Position numbers and translations under genes: made by a program | Notes under the pieces: model-generated | What the model was told of the DNA's origin: nothing | Database searches by the model: none | What the model saw: only the letters and a program-made list of their open reading frames with translations | DNA from: Cordilura impudica | Taxonomy: Eukaryota > Arthropoda > Insecta > Diptera > Scathophagidae | Direction: 5' to 3' | DNA length: 64,000 nucleotides | Assembly (NCBI GenBank): GCA_963682025.1 | Contig: OY821519.1 | Location: forward strand, 2,512,501-2,576,500 | In this document: piece by piece, positions 1 to 12,621 of the stretch | How the letters are laid out: every line of letters begins with the position of its first letter | How positions within the stretch are numbered: the first letter of the stretch is position 1

Positions 1-900
1 CAGAATTTCAAGTTGATTTTGATTAGAGTTTTGCTATCCTAAAAGAAAATATTTGATCACAATAGATAATAATAAGCTACTGTTAAATTTCTGTTGATAC
101 AATCGAAAATATAGTTTTAGAACAATTCGGTTGGCGTATTTTTTTCTGTGTGCAAACAAAACCACAAATATAAAAAAAGCACAAATAATATGCGAACACG
201 CACAGAGAAAACATATTTGTTGTACCAACCGAATTTCCGTTGTAATAAATATTCAAAATATTCATTTAGCCTGAACTTCGGTTGCCAAAAAATAATCAGT
301 TTTCACTGTATATGTTGAAAAGGCTACCAAAATATTATTTTTTTTTACGAAATATCTAATCATTATTCATCCAGGAAAATTAAGCGAAAAGAAATGTTTG
401 AAGGTGAACATAAGCATTCTCCTTATAAGCATTACTTCTTACCGTCCAGTGGTAAAATATTTAACCCATTTCTTTAATTTACTATTTTCGGAAAATAGAA
501 AGAAAAATATATAGATCAGTAATTAAAAAAAATCTTTATTTTCCCAATAATAGTAAATAATAGTACATATTAGACATGTAAAGGTAAGTAAATTAAAAAA
601 AATAGTTTTGTATAGATTCCTAGATAAATGAAGTGATTTACAAAATCTTTTCATTGTATTTCCGTTATAAAAATTCAAAGTTTCTGTTCAAAAAATGGGA
701 CGGTGGAAAGAAATGGGTCAATGGTTATAGTACAAGTAAAACATTTCCTAGAAAAATGATTTCTTCACTGGGATGGAATAAGTACATACAAAACATTTTA
801 ATTGATCTAAGTTTTCTTCTCATTCATATCAATTCACCTTTGAACAAATTTACCTAAGTTTCTGCGTTTGTTACATATGCGTTTGTGTACATATATTATT
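1..900. other. AT-rich DNA without recognisable genes
   Basis: Only short chance reading frames, no splice pattern and no repeat family that recurs elsewhere in the window. I see nothing functional here. Confidence 0.6.
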
Positions 901-1281
901 AATCTATAATATTAATAGGCTAGTCGATTTATTGTGACCGATGTTTTGTTTTACCGTTTTATCCCGATTTTGACCAAACATATATTATTTGAAAGGTATT
1001 TCTTTTTAGCCGTTTTGCAGATTTAAAGATTTTAAAATTTTTCCCTTTATTTTGAGTAAATTGCATTTAAAGTTGCTACTAACACATACGTAAAATTATA
1101 CATTGCTATGTGTGTGTTTATGAAATTTGTTACTGTGTTGGTAATAAAAATGAGTTTGTTTGTTTGTGTTGATTTGTAAATTGGCTATAATTGATTAGCA
1201 TACGCTTAGGATCTTTATTTAATGAAAAAATAAAATTTCCTAAAATTGCACTCGAATTTCGAGGGCTGGAATCTGCTAGTA
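901..1281 (-). repeat. Interspersed repeat family C, copy 1
   Basis: Read on the minus strand, it opens with the family's start (CTAGCAG-like, then CTCGAAATTCGAGTGCAA, a short palindrome) and ends with the conserved tail containing GGTCACAAGAAAT-like sequence and CTAGCCTATTAATATTATAG. Other copies lie at 24.7, 32.5, 44.2, 46.8, 49.5 and 63.3 kb. It has no long inverted repeats and no coding potential, so it is a non-autonomous element of uncertain class. A Helitron-like or SINE-like origin is possible but not shown. Confidence 0.75.
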
Positions 1282-1388
1282 CAATACAAATCCAAAGAAT
1301 TGACTCCCATTATTATTTGTTTTTGAATTAGAATTTTTATTTTGATCAAGAAAATTTTTACAAAAGCATTAACTGCTACAAAAAAAAC

Positions 1389-1650
1389 AAGTAAGAAAAT
1401 TATAGTCAGTCTAAACCGACTATACAATACCCAATACCATGGTTTAGAGACCCCATCTCTTTGGTCCAACTAATTGGATATAGAAAAAAAATTAAAAAAG
1501 TTCATATCGGGTGCTATATTTATATGGGGACTAGGTCGACAAATGGACCGATCTCGATCGCATTTGATAAAGTCACTTCTATTTTGAAATAAGATATACA
1601 ATTCAAATTTGAGACAATCTGTGCAATATTTTTGTTTTTTTTTTTTTTAT
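1389..1650 (-). repeat. Interspersed repeat family A, copy 1, first part (split by piggyBac)
   Basis: Begins with the family terminus AACAAGTAAGAAAATTATAG followed by the near-palindrome around GTCTAAACCGAC, and matches the minus-strand copies at 33.2 and 52.3 kb. It is interrupted at a TTAA by the piggyBac element and resumes at 3353. Confidence 0.85.
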
Positions 1651-1654
1651 TTAA

Positions 1655-3352
1655 CCCTTTGACTACCGTACTATAAGGAGTATAAATGTGATATTAAAAA
1701 GCACAAACAAACTAAAAAAAAATCTAGTATCCTTCTGAAATAAGATATGTCCTGGGATTTTATGTCCCAATGGGTTTCTCATAAATTGGGACTAAATATC
1801 CCATCGGTAATTTTTATATGAGAATAATAAAGTACAGGTTTTTTTAAATTTTTTATTAAATTTTTGTTTTACAATAATTTGTATTTTTCAAGGCTTCGGG
1901 ACAGTTAACAACAGCTCTAGAACCAGTTGGCAGGTTCTTCCTATTTTGAATACATGTTCCTATGCAAGCAAATGGTAAAGTTCTAATCAGTTTATATGAT
2001 GTGAAGAAACGATCAAACACCAAAACTGTTTGCAAATAGTATTGCTCAATTTAGTAACGACTTTTTCCCCCTAAAGTGCCAAATGAAGCAGGGCATTCAT
2101 CCTTACCGGCATAAATATTAAAATTGTATGTGATCCAGTTTTGGAATCGCACTATTGCCAAATTTTAATACCCCGTTTAATCGGCTTTAGTGGAAGATAC
2201 TGCTTTAGAGAAAACCTGCCTTTAAATTTGGCCATGGATTCGTCAAAGTATATTTCAAGCAATTGGTAACTTCTTCCACATAATAAAAGCTTAGAGGCTG
2301 CTACCGGGTTTTCGGGAAAATTAAAATACAATTTCGAAATCAAAGTTTGATAATGATTTCGCACCATAGCCTTCTTTATACATTAATTTCCCATTGACTC
2401 ATTTTGGGACCAGTAATCAGAAATCTCGGGAAGTTAGCCCATTATAACAGAAATACCTAACAAAATTTTAATTTCTGATACATCAGTTCGTGGTATATTT
2501 CGACCTTCTTTTTCTTTCAAAAGACTCAATCGTTCATTGGTGCACTGCGCAATAAAAATGAACAGAGATTCTGGAAACAAAAATTGAAAAATTAGCAGCT
2601 CAGTTGAATTTCTTGAAATTGGTGCTACTATAACGGACTCAATATCTTCACTGATAGAAAATCGAAAACAAAATAAGTCCGATGGTTGTCCCCATACTAC
2701 TTGAAATTTGGAATTTACATCAATAAACTGTTGTAATTTACATCATTGTCTAAAAGTTCATTAAGCTCGTCCAAAGATTCATCAGTTTGTTCGTCATTTG
2801 TTTATTCTGAATTAGAAGCACTAAAGTCTCCAAGATCAGAGTCACTGGAATTTATTATCGCGAAGATTTCGTCTTCCTTCAATCTACCATCAGATTTGTT
2901 TTTATTCATTCTGCAAACATACAAATTACCTTAGTAATGTATACCAATGGGACAATATGTCCCATTTATGGGGATCAAACAAAACCAGTGTAGTCTATTA
3001 TCCCAAATGAAAAAAACCCACATAAAATAAAATATTTACAGCTTATTGTTGTTTAATAACTTGATTATAATACAAAACACTTATATTATTTGCAAAATAT
3101 AACTCAAAATGGAAAAACTATCATTCACACCGAAAAATTGGAAGACACATCCGCATCCAACAGTGATTACCGCCAAATGATTGTAATAAAAAAACAATAT
3201 ACTCATTGAACACGATCAAAACAGCTCATTATGAGCAGAAAATATTTAAAGCTACCAATGGAACTTTGTCTTATTTAAATAGAGCGAGTATTGTAATTTT
3301 GACGATTTTTTAAATTTAGCTTAGACGCATGATCCCAATGGTAGTGAAAGGG
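1655..3352 (-). mobile_element. piggyBac-like DNA transposon, degenerate
   Basis: The element is bounded by TTAA on both sides (1651-1654 and 3353-3356) and by inverted ends CCCTTTGACTACC and GGTAGTGAAAGGG (one mismatch). The minus strand carries pieces of a piggyBac transposase in different frames: an acidic N-terminus starting at the ATG at 2909 with a premature stop, then DESMAKFKGR and KPIKRG (about 2150-2260), then YAGKDE (about 2110), then FDRFFTSY (about 2010). The first and last contain aspartates at the positions expected for the catalytic triad. Frameshifts and stops make it dead. TTAA targeting and these motifs are diagnostic of the superfamily. Confidence 0.9.
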
Positions 3353-3575
3353 TTAAGTGAAGATCAGGGAGCAGCTCTATATGGGGCCTATGACTAAGAA
3401 TTGTCCTATAGGGATTATTTTTGGAGTACTGATTAATGGATATAAGAAACACATATAAACCCAATTTGACTGAGATCTTTAAGATAATTTGGATCTTATG
3501 ACAATTTATGTCGATTTTGTAGGGGTTATTTGTATGGGGAATAGGTCTGAACGTGGACCGAATTTTACCAATTTC
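3353..3575 (-). repeat. Interspersed repeat family A, copy 1, second part
   Basis: Continues exactly where the copy at 1389-1650 stops: the sequence from TTAAGTGAAGATC onward aligns with 33475-33700. The far end of the family (hairpin and GTCY block) is missing, replaced by T-rich low-complexity DNA. A 69-codon frame at 3489 is part of the repeat and is not a gene. Confidence 0.85.
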
Positions 3576-3885
3576 ATTTTTTATTTTTCATTTTTTTTAT
3601 TTTTAATTTTTCATCATTTGCTTTTAATTTTTAAGTTTAAATTTTTCATTTTTCATTTTTCGTTTTTCATTTTTTATTGTTTTTTTTTTCATTTTTAATT
3701 TTTCATTTTTTTTTTTTCTTTTTTTTTAATTTTTTATTTTTAATTTTTCATTTTTTTTTTTTTTCATTTATTTTAATTTTTTATTTTCAATTTTTTCATT
3801 TTTTTTTTCATTTTAACTTGTAATTTAAAATTTTTTTAATTTTTAAATTTTCATTTTTTCATTTATTTTAATTTTTTATTGTTGT
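3576..3885. repeat. T-rich low-complexity tract
   Basis: Imperfect runs built from T-tracts broken by CA and AA (TTTTTCATTTTTTATT type). A very similar tract follows at 4380-4660. It resembles slipped satellite DNA more than unique sequence. Confidence 0.7.
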
Positions 3886-4380
3886 ATTATTGCGGGTGTA
3901 TTATGCGAAGTTGTAATTAAAGGGGGAGCCAATCTAAAAGAGATTTATTTATAATTACTCGATTATGAGTAATTATAATTGTGAATCTGTGGGATTATGG
4001 ATGCTCACCTTTGTTGGTCGCTTTTTTTACACAAAAAAAAAACCGTCGTTTAAATATTTTAAATTCTTTTATTTATAGAGTTCACAATTAAAATTTATGG
4101 TTAAGAGCCAGCGACAAGTGTCTGGTTATAATTCAAAATGGTAAGTGAAGTGCAGATTTAAGGTTCAATGTTATTACACTTCGTTTTTTATAAAATTGAA
4201 ACGGCTGAATTTAATTTGAAGTTATATTTACACCATCATTTAAATGTTGATAACTAACATTTTAAGGTGTATGTATTTTAGCGATTTGCTTAATTCAATA
4301 ATTCAAAAGATAAATCACTAGGATTTAGTTAACTAATATTATAAGGTAATATTAAATAATAAAATTTATAAAAACCCATT
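3886..4380. other. Unique-looking island between two T-rich tracts
   Basis: About 500 bases of mixed composition, including a hairpin ATTACTCGATTATGAGTAAT near 3955. It could be part of an old element (for example an LTR), but I found no primer site or paired end, so I do not name it. Confidence 0.3.
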
Positions 4381-4660
4381 TTTTTTTTGTTTTATTATTT
4401 TGGTGTCCAAAGTTGTTTGGACAATTGTTTTTTTTTTCATTTTTTTTTTTTTTTTAATTTTTTATTTTTAATTTTTCATTTTTTTCATTTAGTTTAGTTT
4501 TTAATTTCAATTTTTTAATTTTTTTTTTTCATTTTAACTTGTAATTTTTAATTTTTTTAATTTTTTTTTTTAATTTTTTACATTTTTAAATTTTAATTTT
4601 TTTCATTTATTTTAATTTTTTATTTTTCATTTTTTTTTAATTTATTTTTTTTTTTCAAAC
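4381..4660. repeat. T-rich low-complexity tract, second copy
   Basis: Same composition and motif order as 3576-3885, so the two tracts may be a duplication separated by the 0.5-kb island. Confidence 0.65.
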
Positions 4661-4884
4661 ATGTTATTTCATAATTTTTTCACCAATACAATCATTTTGT
4701 CTAACATCTTACATCTTACGCTATTTTCGTGATTGTATTGTGAAATAGGTTTTTACCCCCTGCGCGTATAGATGTTTACACATCAAAAATTACTAGCAAA
4801 ACCTCGTCATTTGCATTTCATAGTAATGAGATGTCAACACCCAATCAAAGGTAAAAGTAATCACGTTCTAATAGATAGAAGTCT

Positions 4885-5206
4885 TACACATTCTTTTAAA
4901 TTGATTTATACAAAATGAAACTTTTAATTTTTATTATCTACCTACATTATAACAATAACAACAAAAATTGGTTGTCTGCTAATGGGATTCAAGTCTTGGA
5001 TTGGCCAGCTCAATCTCCACACTTAAATGTCATACAGAAGCTATTCGGCATTTTGAAGCCGTTTAGTAATAAGCAGAAGATAATGAATTGCTTAAAATCA
5101 GAGTGGGAATCAATAAATTTTTGTTGTTATTATTAGAATATAGGTAGATAATATAATAAAAATTAAAAGTGTTATTTTGTATAAATCAATTTAAAAAGAA
5201 TGTGTT
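4885..5206 (+). mobile_element. Internally deleted Tc1-like element with long inverted ends
   Basis: Arms 4885-4970 and 5118-5206 are inverted copies of about 85 bases with few differences. Between them a short frame keeps the end of a Tc1-type transposase: WLSANGIQVLDWPAQSPHLN then an IENLWG-like VIQKLFG. In active relatives this block carries the last DDE residues. Everything upstream of it is lost, so this is a MITE-like remnant. The transcript would fold into a long hairpin. Confidence 0.8.
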
Positions 5207-7480
5207 AAACTTTGATTACTTCATTAGGAGAAGTTGCTTAGGTTTCGAAAAATACTGTATACATATATATATAAATCTTAGAAGTAATGGCAACTATTTA
5301 TTTCAACTCAAAAATCAAATACACGTATCGAATAACTAAAATAACTGGGTATTAAAATGCGGATAAGTACTTTCCTCCAATCGCACCCTCTTGTTAAAAT
5401 AGTAAGTTTTACAATTATAGGTAAATCTTTTGTCTTCTAAAACTCATTACATGTAATGAACGGTTTTTCTGAGATGTGTTTATCTAACTTTGAAAAAAAG
5501 TTCGAAATTGGATTCAACTGTTTCATAATTTTAAATCTACTTTACGAATAAATTTGGAAACTATTCTCATTAAATTAAATAACACTAATTCGATATATTT
5601 TTCTTAAATCATCAGTATTTTATTTTAGAATACTTTAAACAGAATCATTATAAGTTGCAAGGCGTTAAAGGAGCCCGTTGAATAATGACATTGATAGGAA
5701 ATGGTAATTAATAAAAATCAAACAAAATTAAAGGATATTTTACGAGATAAAAAAATTTATTTACTTTACGCAATGCTAATTAATTTTAGTTTTATGTACA
5801 ATAATCTGATTTCTTTCAGCGATGATTACTGCTAAAAGTTTTTCTTATCAATATAAAATTGATAATAAAATTGTTGTGAAAGTCTACGAATTAATAAGTA
5901 AGACTATTCTATTGAAAAGAAGACAATTTTGAAATATTTAAAGTAGAAAACAGTAAAGCAATATTTGCTATTTACAACAATTGTTAATAGCTATTATGAA
6001 CACCCAATTGAAATTATTTCTTTTACACCGAAATTACATTTAACATACGGATATCACCACAAAATTTGTCATGTTCTTCATAAATGTTGTTTTCAAAGAT
6101 TTGTTCGATTTGTTTACATTTTTTATAATTGATTTAATAATTTAAAAATAGCTGCCACAATTGGCATAAACTACTCACTTTTACATATATTGTTTTTTAA
6201 TAATTCTCTATATTGCTTATATTAAGGGAAAATATATTCATATTCTATTACTTAAAAAAAATGTGAAGAACAAATAAAGTGTAATAAAAAAGGTGAAAAT
6301 CATACTCACTTATTTTAGGATTATGGATTGTTTTATGTTGATAAATAACGTTGAAGGATATTAAAAAAATATATCTACTGTAAAATTTATATTCTTTTAT
6401 ATATTTGTTACTTTTTTTATAAACACAATTTCTTAAAGAAATTTTGAAACTTTTTTTACACTACCCTAAGATATGTTGAGATATGTAAGTTTTTGTAAAT
6501 TATACAGCACTTTGCAACACCGATTTACTACTTGCTCAATAAAGATTCATATTCAAAATACAATAAACTGTATTTTAACTTGAGATATCACGATAATCCA
6601 TAAATACGAAATGCAAATGCTGCAACCGAACGAAACAAACCGGCATTTTGTAACCTTCACTAACTTATATTCGATAACATATTTAAATTTTCAAGTTTTG
6701 TAACCATTATTTATTTTGTAACCATTATATTTTACACTACATACATCTTCAATTGTGATAATTTCTTGCTAATTTTATAAATATTTAACACAACCCATAA
6801 AAATTTCGCTCATGCGATTGTTCAATACGATTTGAAAACTAAACTTTTCATATATTATACTTCTAGCACACGACCGATTTTTATTTCCCCCACGCACTAC
6901 TTCAATTCTATTTACAAACTAAACTTTATTAAAAAATTAACGCGTCAGTACAAAAATGGAGGGAATAAACTTTTTATTTTGTTAGTCTGTTCAAAAACAA
7001 AAACAATCAGAGGAATAACGGAAATGGAAAGACAAAAACAAATGCCAGATTGTTGCACAGCCTTCAGTATAACAGATAAAGTGACAGCAATTGTCATTTA
7101 ATCATATAGAGATGCCAATCTAAAGTAATTATTACCCACTGTAAAATAATTACTACTCGAAACAAAAAATATAATTAAAAAATCGAAATTAAATATTTTA
7201 TTTTTATCCTTTACAATACTAGTATCTTTCATTTACTTATTTTTTAGACGCATAGACTGTTCCTATTTTTATTCTGTATGCATCTGACGGATTATTATTG
7301 TTTTAAGTAGAAAGTACCTAAGGATCTGGCATCACTTCTCATCACACAAATGACGTGGAATTTTCTTGAGGAGGTTTTTTACAATTAGAGGAAAAAAAAT
7401 ATTTGGTGAATAAAAGAAAATATTTAAAGAAATATATATATAAACAATAAGAATCGTATTGTAAAAGTAAAAGAAAAACA
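5207..7480. other. AT-rich region upstream of alphaCOP
   Basis: No coding region, RNA gene or recurring repeat recognised. The 89-codon frame at 6832-7101 has no similarity that I recognise and no gene-like context. The last few hundred bases must contain the alphaCOP promoter and 5' UTR, but I cannot place a TATA box or initiator with confidence in such AT-rich DNA. Confidence 0.4.
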
Positions 7481-10400
7481 ATGTTGACTAATTTTGAGTC
7501 CAAATCGGCCCGTGTTAAAGGCTTATCGTTTCATCCCAAACGACCATGGATTTTGGCAAGTTTGCATAGTGGTGTTATTCAGTTATGGGACTATCGCATG
7601 CATACACTTTTAGAAAAATTCGACGAACATGATGGCCCAGTACGCAGTGTAGCATTTCACCAACAAATGCCACTTTTTGTTTCTGGCGGTGACGATTACA
7701 AAATTAAGGTGTGGAACTATAAGCAACGCCGTTGTATTTTTACGTTGCTTGCCCATTTGGACTATGTGCGAACCGTGGCTTTTCATCACGAATACCCATG
7801 GATTCTCAGTGCTTCCGATGATCAGACCATACGCATTTGGAATTGGCAGTCTCGCAATTGTATCTGTGTATTGACTGGTCACAATCACTATGTGATGTGC
7901 GCCCAGTTCCATCCCAGTGAAGACCAGATCGTGTCAGCTTCACTAGACCAGACAGTACGTGTTTGGGATATATCGGGACTCCGAAAGAAGAATGTGGCAC
8001 CAGGTCCTGGAGGATTAGATGACCATTTGAAGGGGCATCCTGGTACCGCGGATCTCTTTGGTCAGGCTGATGCTGTGGTCAAACATGTTCTTGAGGGTCA
8101 CGATCGCGGTGTCAACTGGGCCAGTTTTCATCCCACATTGCCGCTAATAGTTTCAGGTGCGGATGATCGATTAGTTAAACTCTGGCGCATGAACGAATAC
8201 AAAGCCTGGGAGGTGGATACATGTCGTGGTCACTACAATAACGTATCATGCGTACTATTCCATCCACGTCAAGACCTAATTATTTCAAATGGTGAAGATC
8301 GCAGCATCCGTGTCTGGGACATGACCAAACGTCAATGCTTATATACATTCCGTCGGGATGGCGAACGTTTCTGGATTCTTACGGCTCATCCCTCCTTAAA
8401 TCTGTTTGCAGCTGGCCATGACGGAGGTGAGTTCTTTCAAAATTAAAAAACAGAATATCTTATATGTATTTTATTTTTAAGGTATGGTCGTCTTTAAATT
8501 GGAACGTGAGCGACCAGCATATGCTGTACATGGAAATATTCTTTACTACGTAAAAGATCGCTTCTTGCGAAAATTAGACTTTACAACCACAAAGGACACA
8601 GTAGTCATGCAATTGCGGGGCGGTGGCAAATCGCCAGTTCATAGCATGTCCTACAACCCAGCGCTGAATGCTGTTCTATTGTGTACGCGTACCAATAATT
8701 TGGAGAATAGCACGTACGATTTGTGCCAAATTCCCAAGGATGCAGAATCTCAAAGCGAAAATGATAGTAAAAGATCTTCGGGCGTAACAGCCATTTGGGT
8801 GGCGCGCAATCGCTTTGCGGTGCTAGATCGCAACCAACAACTTGTTATTAAAAATTTTAAGAACGAGGTGACCAAGAAGATACCAACTTTCTGCGAAGAA
8901 ATTTTCTACGCTGGTACCGGAATGTTGCTCATACGTGATCCCGAATTTGTAACTCTGTACGAAGTTCAGCGTCTAGTGTCGGTTGGCAGTATAAAATTGG
9001 CGAAATGTCGTTATGTTGTCTGGTCGCCCGATATGTCCCTTGTCGCTCTACTGTGTAAGCATTCCGTTACTATTTGTGACCGGCGGCTTCAGTACTTGTG
9101 TACGATACAGGAGAATTGTCGCGTTAAATCTGGAGCATGGGATGACTCGGGCGTCTTCGTCTACACTACCAGTAATCACATTAAATATGCCATCACAAAC
9201 GGTGATCATGGAATAATTCGTACTCTCGATCTGCCCATATATTTGACACGCGTCAAGGGCAACCAGGTGTTCTGCTTGGATCGTGAGTGCCGCACACGTG
9301 TGTTGCATATCGATGCAACCGAATATAAATTCAAATTAGCGCTGATAAACCGTAAATACGACGAAGTGCTTCATATGGTACGAAATGCCCGTTTGGTTGG
9401 TCAGAGTATTATTGCTTACCTCCAGCAAAAGGGGTATCCGGAGGTTGCCCTACACTTTGTCAAAGATGAAAAGACCCGATTCGGACTGGCATTAGAATGC
9501 GGTAATATTGAAATAGCCCTCGAAGCCGCAAAGGCGCTCGATGACAAGGAGTGCTGGGATCGACTGGGTCAGGCGGCTCTATTGCAGGGCAATCACCAGA
9601 TTGTAGAAATGTGCTATCAGCGTACCAAAAATTTCGATAAATTGAGTTTTCTCTATCTCATCACCGGCAATTTGGAGAAGCTTAGGAAAATGAATAAGAT
9701 TGCTGAGATTCGCAAGGATGTCTCGGCCCAATATCAAGGCGCCTTACTTCTGGGAGATGTCAGGGAGCGTGTAAATGTTTTAAAGAACTGCGGTCAATTG
9801 TCATTGGCTTATCTCACTGCAGCCACTCATGGCCTGGATGAACAGGCCACTTCATTAGGAGAAGTAATTGCTGAAGAGGGCAATGCTTTGCCAGAAATTA
9901 ATCCGAATGCAAAATTGTTAAAGCCACCAGTTCCCATACAACAGGTTGAAACAAATTGGCCATTGTTGAGCGTATCTAAGGGCTTCTTCGAGGGTGCAAT
10001 GTTAACGCGTGCCGGCACAAGTGCCACAGCTAGACAAGCTTTAAATGTAAATGCAGATGCTGCTCTTGACGTCGGTGCCGGTGATGGTTGGGGAGCCGAC
10101 GCCGATTTGGGTCTAGACGAAGATGGCGATGATGAAATGCAAGACGCACTCGATACAGATGCCGCAGTCGAGGGCGGCGGTGAAGATGGAGCTGGCTGGG
10201 ATGTTGGTGATGAAGATCTAGTTGTGCCCGAAGAGTTGGCATCGAAAATAAAAGCATCCGCATTGGACAGTGGCTATTACGCAGCACCAAATAAAGGACT
10301 TTCTGCCCCGCAACATTGGGTCAATCATTCACCGCTGGTCTTGGATCACATTAAGGCAGGCTCATTTGAATCGGCCTTCCGGCTACTCAACGAACAGTTG

Positions 10401-11234
10401 GGTATTGTCAAATTCGAACCGTTCAAAACTCTCTTCATGCAAAACTATACATGTTCTAAAACAAGCTTTACGGCAATGCCTAACTTACAATCACTCTCTG
10501 CATATCCGTTGCGGAATCCCAGCGAATCAAATCCAAAACAACAACGGCCAGCTCTAGGTGTTAAGTTGAATGATCTAGTCCAGCGACTTCAGGCAGGTTA
10601 TCAACAGACAACAGCTGGAAAATTCTCTGAGGCTGTCGAAAAATTCCATTCGATTTTGATAAGCATTCCATTTTTAGTTGTGGAAACCAAACAAGATATC
10701 GCCGAAGCTCAGCAGCTGCTGAAAATCTGTGCCGAGTACATATTGGGCTTGAAAATGGAAACAATCAGAAAAGGTTTACCCAAATCAACGCTGGACGAAC
10801 AGAAGAGACTTTGCGAAATGGCAGCATATTTTACCCACTGTAAGCTACAACCTGTACATCAAATTCTAACTTTGCGCACCGCCCTCAATATGTTCTTTAA
10901 GCTGAAAAATTATAAGACAGCAGCGTCTTTTGCAAGACGTCTGCTAGAATTGGGTCCGCGTCCCGAAGTGGCGCAGCAAGTTCGTAAAATTCTGCAAGCC
11001 TGCGAGGTCAACCCCATTGATGAACATCATCTACAATATGAAGAATTTAATCCGTTCAGTATATGTGGCATTAGCTATAAGCCCCTGTATCGTGGTAAAC
11101 CTGAGGTCAACTGTCCTTTCTGTGGAGCATCTTATGACCCACAATACAAAAACAATCTTTGCACAGTGTGTGAAGTCAGTCAAATTGGCAAAGATTCCAT
11201 TGGATTGCGCATTTCGAACCTTCAATTTCGGTAG
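7481..11234 (+). CDS. alphaCOP: Coatomer subunit alpha (COPI coat)
   Basis: Two exons, 7481-8426 and 8482-11234, joined by a 55-base intron (donor GTGAGT, acceptor TTTTTAAG; phase 1), give 1232 residues, the usual length. The product is the alpha subunit of the COPI coat, which buds vesicles for Golgi-to-ER and intra-Golgi transport and reads dilysine cargo tails. Residues 1 to about 310 are WD40 repeats (several DxxVRxW/WDxSG-type blades); a second propeller and helical repeats follow. Residues about 840-900 are an acidic Asp/Gly/Ala linker. From about 907 is the COPI C-terminal domain, ending with paired cysteines CPFC and CTVC that suggest a metal site. The ATG has a good context (AAAACAATG) and no earlier in-frame start. 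The gene is intact and near-identical to the fly protein over long stretches. Confidence 0.98.
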
Positions 11235-11430
11235 ATCGTGACTAGAGATACTTTTTTGATTTATTACAAGGGGTTTCTTGTATCAGTTCTCCCCTATTAG
11301 TTGTGTATGTAAATCACTTACTATATACATATATATCTAGTGTTTCCCCAGGTCCCGGGGTTGTAATGTTAAATTATTCGCAAAACAAAATATAAAATAT
11401 ATTTCATCTTCCTAATTTTAAATAACGATT

Positions 11431-11436
11431 AATAAA
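11431..11436 (+). terminator. Probable alphaCOP polyadenylation signal
   Basis: AATAAA about 200 bases after the stop codon is the first canonical signal on this strand; cleavage would follow shortly after. Not confirmed by transcripts. Confidence 0.45.
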
Positions 11437-12513
11437 TAAGAATTTCCAAAAAGTATGAATGTTTTGTTTTCTTTTTACTTCCCTTATTTTAACTCGTAGT
11501 GTCTGCTTGTCTGCCGCAAAAAACTTTGGATGGATTTTTAACCCTTTTCCCGTGATCCAATCGAGCAGAAACATGGCAGGCGACGATGAAAAAAAAATAC
11601 TGCAAAAAAATATTTCTAACTGTAGAATTTGCAATTGTTGAGTAAGACTGAAACGATACGGTAATCTTAATTTACAAAGGAAGTATAATAAAAACTTTTT
11701 ATGTTGGTTATTATATCGTCAGATTTATTTTTCTAAGCAGTTAATTCGCTCGAATAAAATAATTTATAAACAAAATATTTTTTATTTTAGATAAATTCAA
11801 AATTTTAGATTAGAAACCAGACTTCGTTTTAAACTCAAGTCATTCGCATCGCGTTGGATAACTAAAACCCTGCTCAATATTGAGTTAGCCATAGTATAAC
11901 AAACTTCAACTCTTCCATGTGAATTGAACAGTTGTTTTGTGGTGGCGATATACACGTTTGGTTTGGAAATTTCCGGCAACGATACTTTGATGCCAACTTT
12001 GTAGCGTCTTCTGAAGCAATTCTCATTTAATCAAAAAAACATGTAGCTATGTATAACCACTGTTCAAAATGCGCTTTGGACGTATTTTGTGATACAACCT
12101 GGAAATATTAAGCCTTCGTGCTCATCCATTTAATAGAAGTGAAGAAGAATTGAAACATTGATCTCGTTCAATTCCATCATTACACATTATGAACCTATGT
12201 AGATTAATATATAGGATTATTAGTTTAACCCAATCGAATTTTTCAATATTTAAGATATGGTTTGAATCGGTATAAAATTTGTAACGCATTGTTTTAACAT
12301 ACAGGGATCTAATTGCCGCATTCGTTATCGAATTTTTTTTTATCACAACAAAATTCTGAGAAATCTATAATGGCCCCTCACTAAAAACTAAACGAGTTGG
12401 GTCAATTGCCTGGGTTCTTTAAATTGTTTAGTTAAACATGAAATTTCGATTGATTTTACTCGATATTGAATCCGACAATACCATCTACGAATTTTATTTT
12501 TTATAATTACTAT
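11437..12513. other. Intergenic region between convergent alphaCOP and Bgb
   Basis: AT-rich with several short frames on both strands, none with recognisable similarity. It holds the 3' ends of two converging transcripts, so some overlap of the UTRs is possible. No repeat family from this window is present. Confidence 0.45.
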
Positions 12514-12519
12514 TTTATT
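12514..12519 (-). terminator. Probable Bgb polyadenylation signal
   Basis: AATAAA on the minus strand (TTTATT on plus) lies about 100 bases after the stop. A second candidate is at 12493-12498. Confidence 0.4.
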
Positions 12520-12621
12520 AATTTCTAATTTTTTGTTGAATATTAGATGTTGTTTAAGGATGAATGATAAGATTATTAGAATCGGGATGAATATTCTTTA
12601 GTTCAATGCCACTCCGTTGTT

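Noticed and set aside
3886..4380. Possible solo LTR
   Set aside because: No TG...CA ends with a target duplication, no primer-binding site and no second copy in the window.
6832..7101. 89-codon frame upstream of alphaCOP
   Set aside because: No known motif, AT-rich composition, no splice context; expected by chance at this length.
10030..10290. Antisense His/Leu/Arg-rich frame within alphaCOP
   Set aside because: It is the reverse reading of the acidic Asp/Gly linker; the sense strand is clearly coding.
11459..11641. Small frame after alphaCOP as a separate gene
   Set aside because: It falls just downstream of the likely alphaCOP poly(A) signal and is opposed by an overlapping minus-strand frame; no recognised family.
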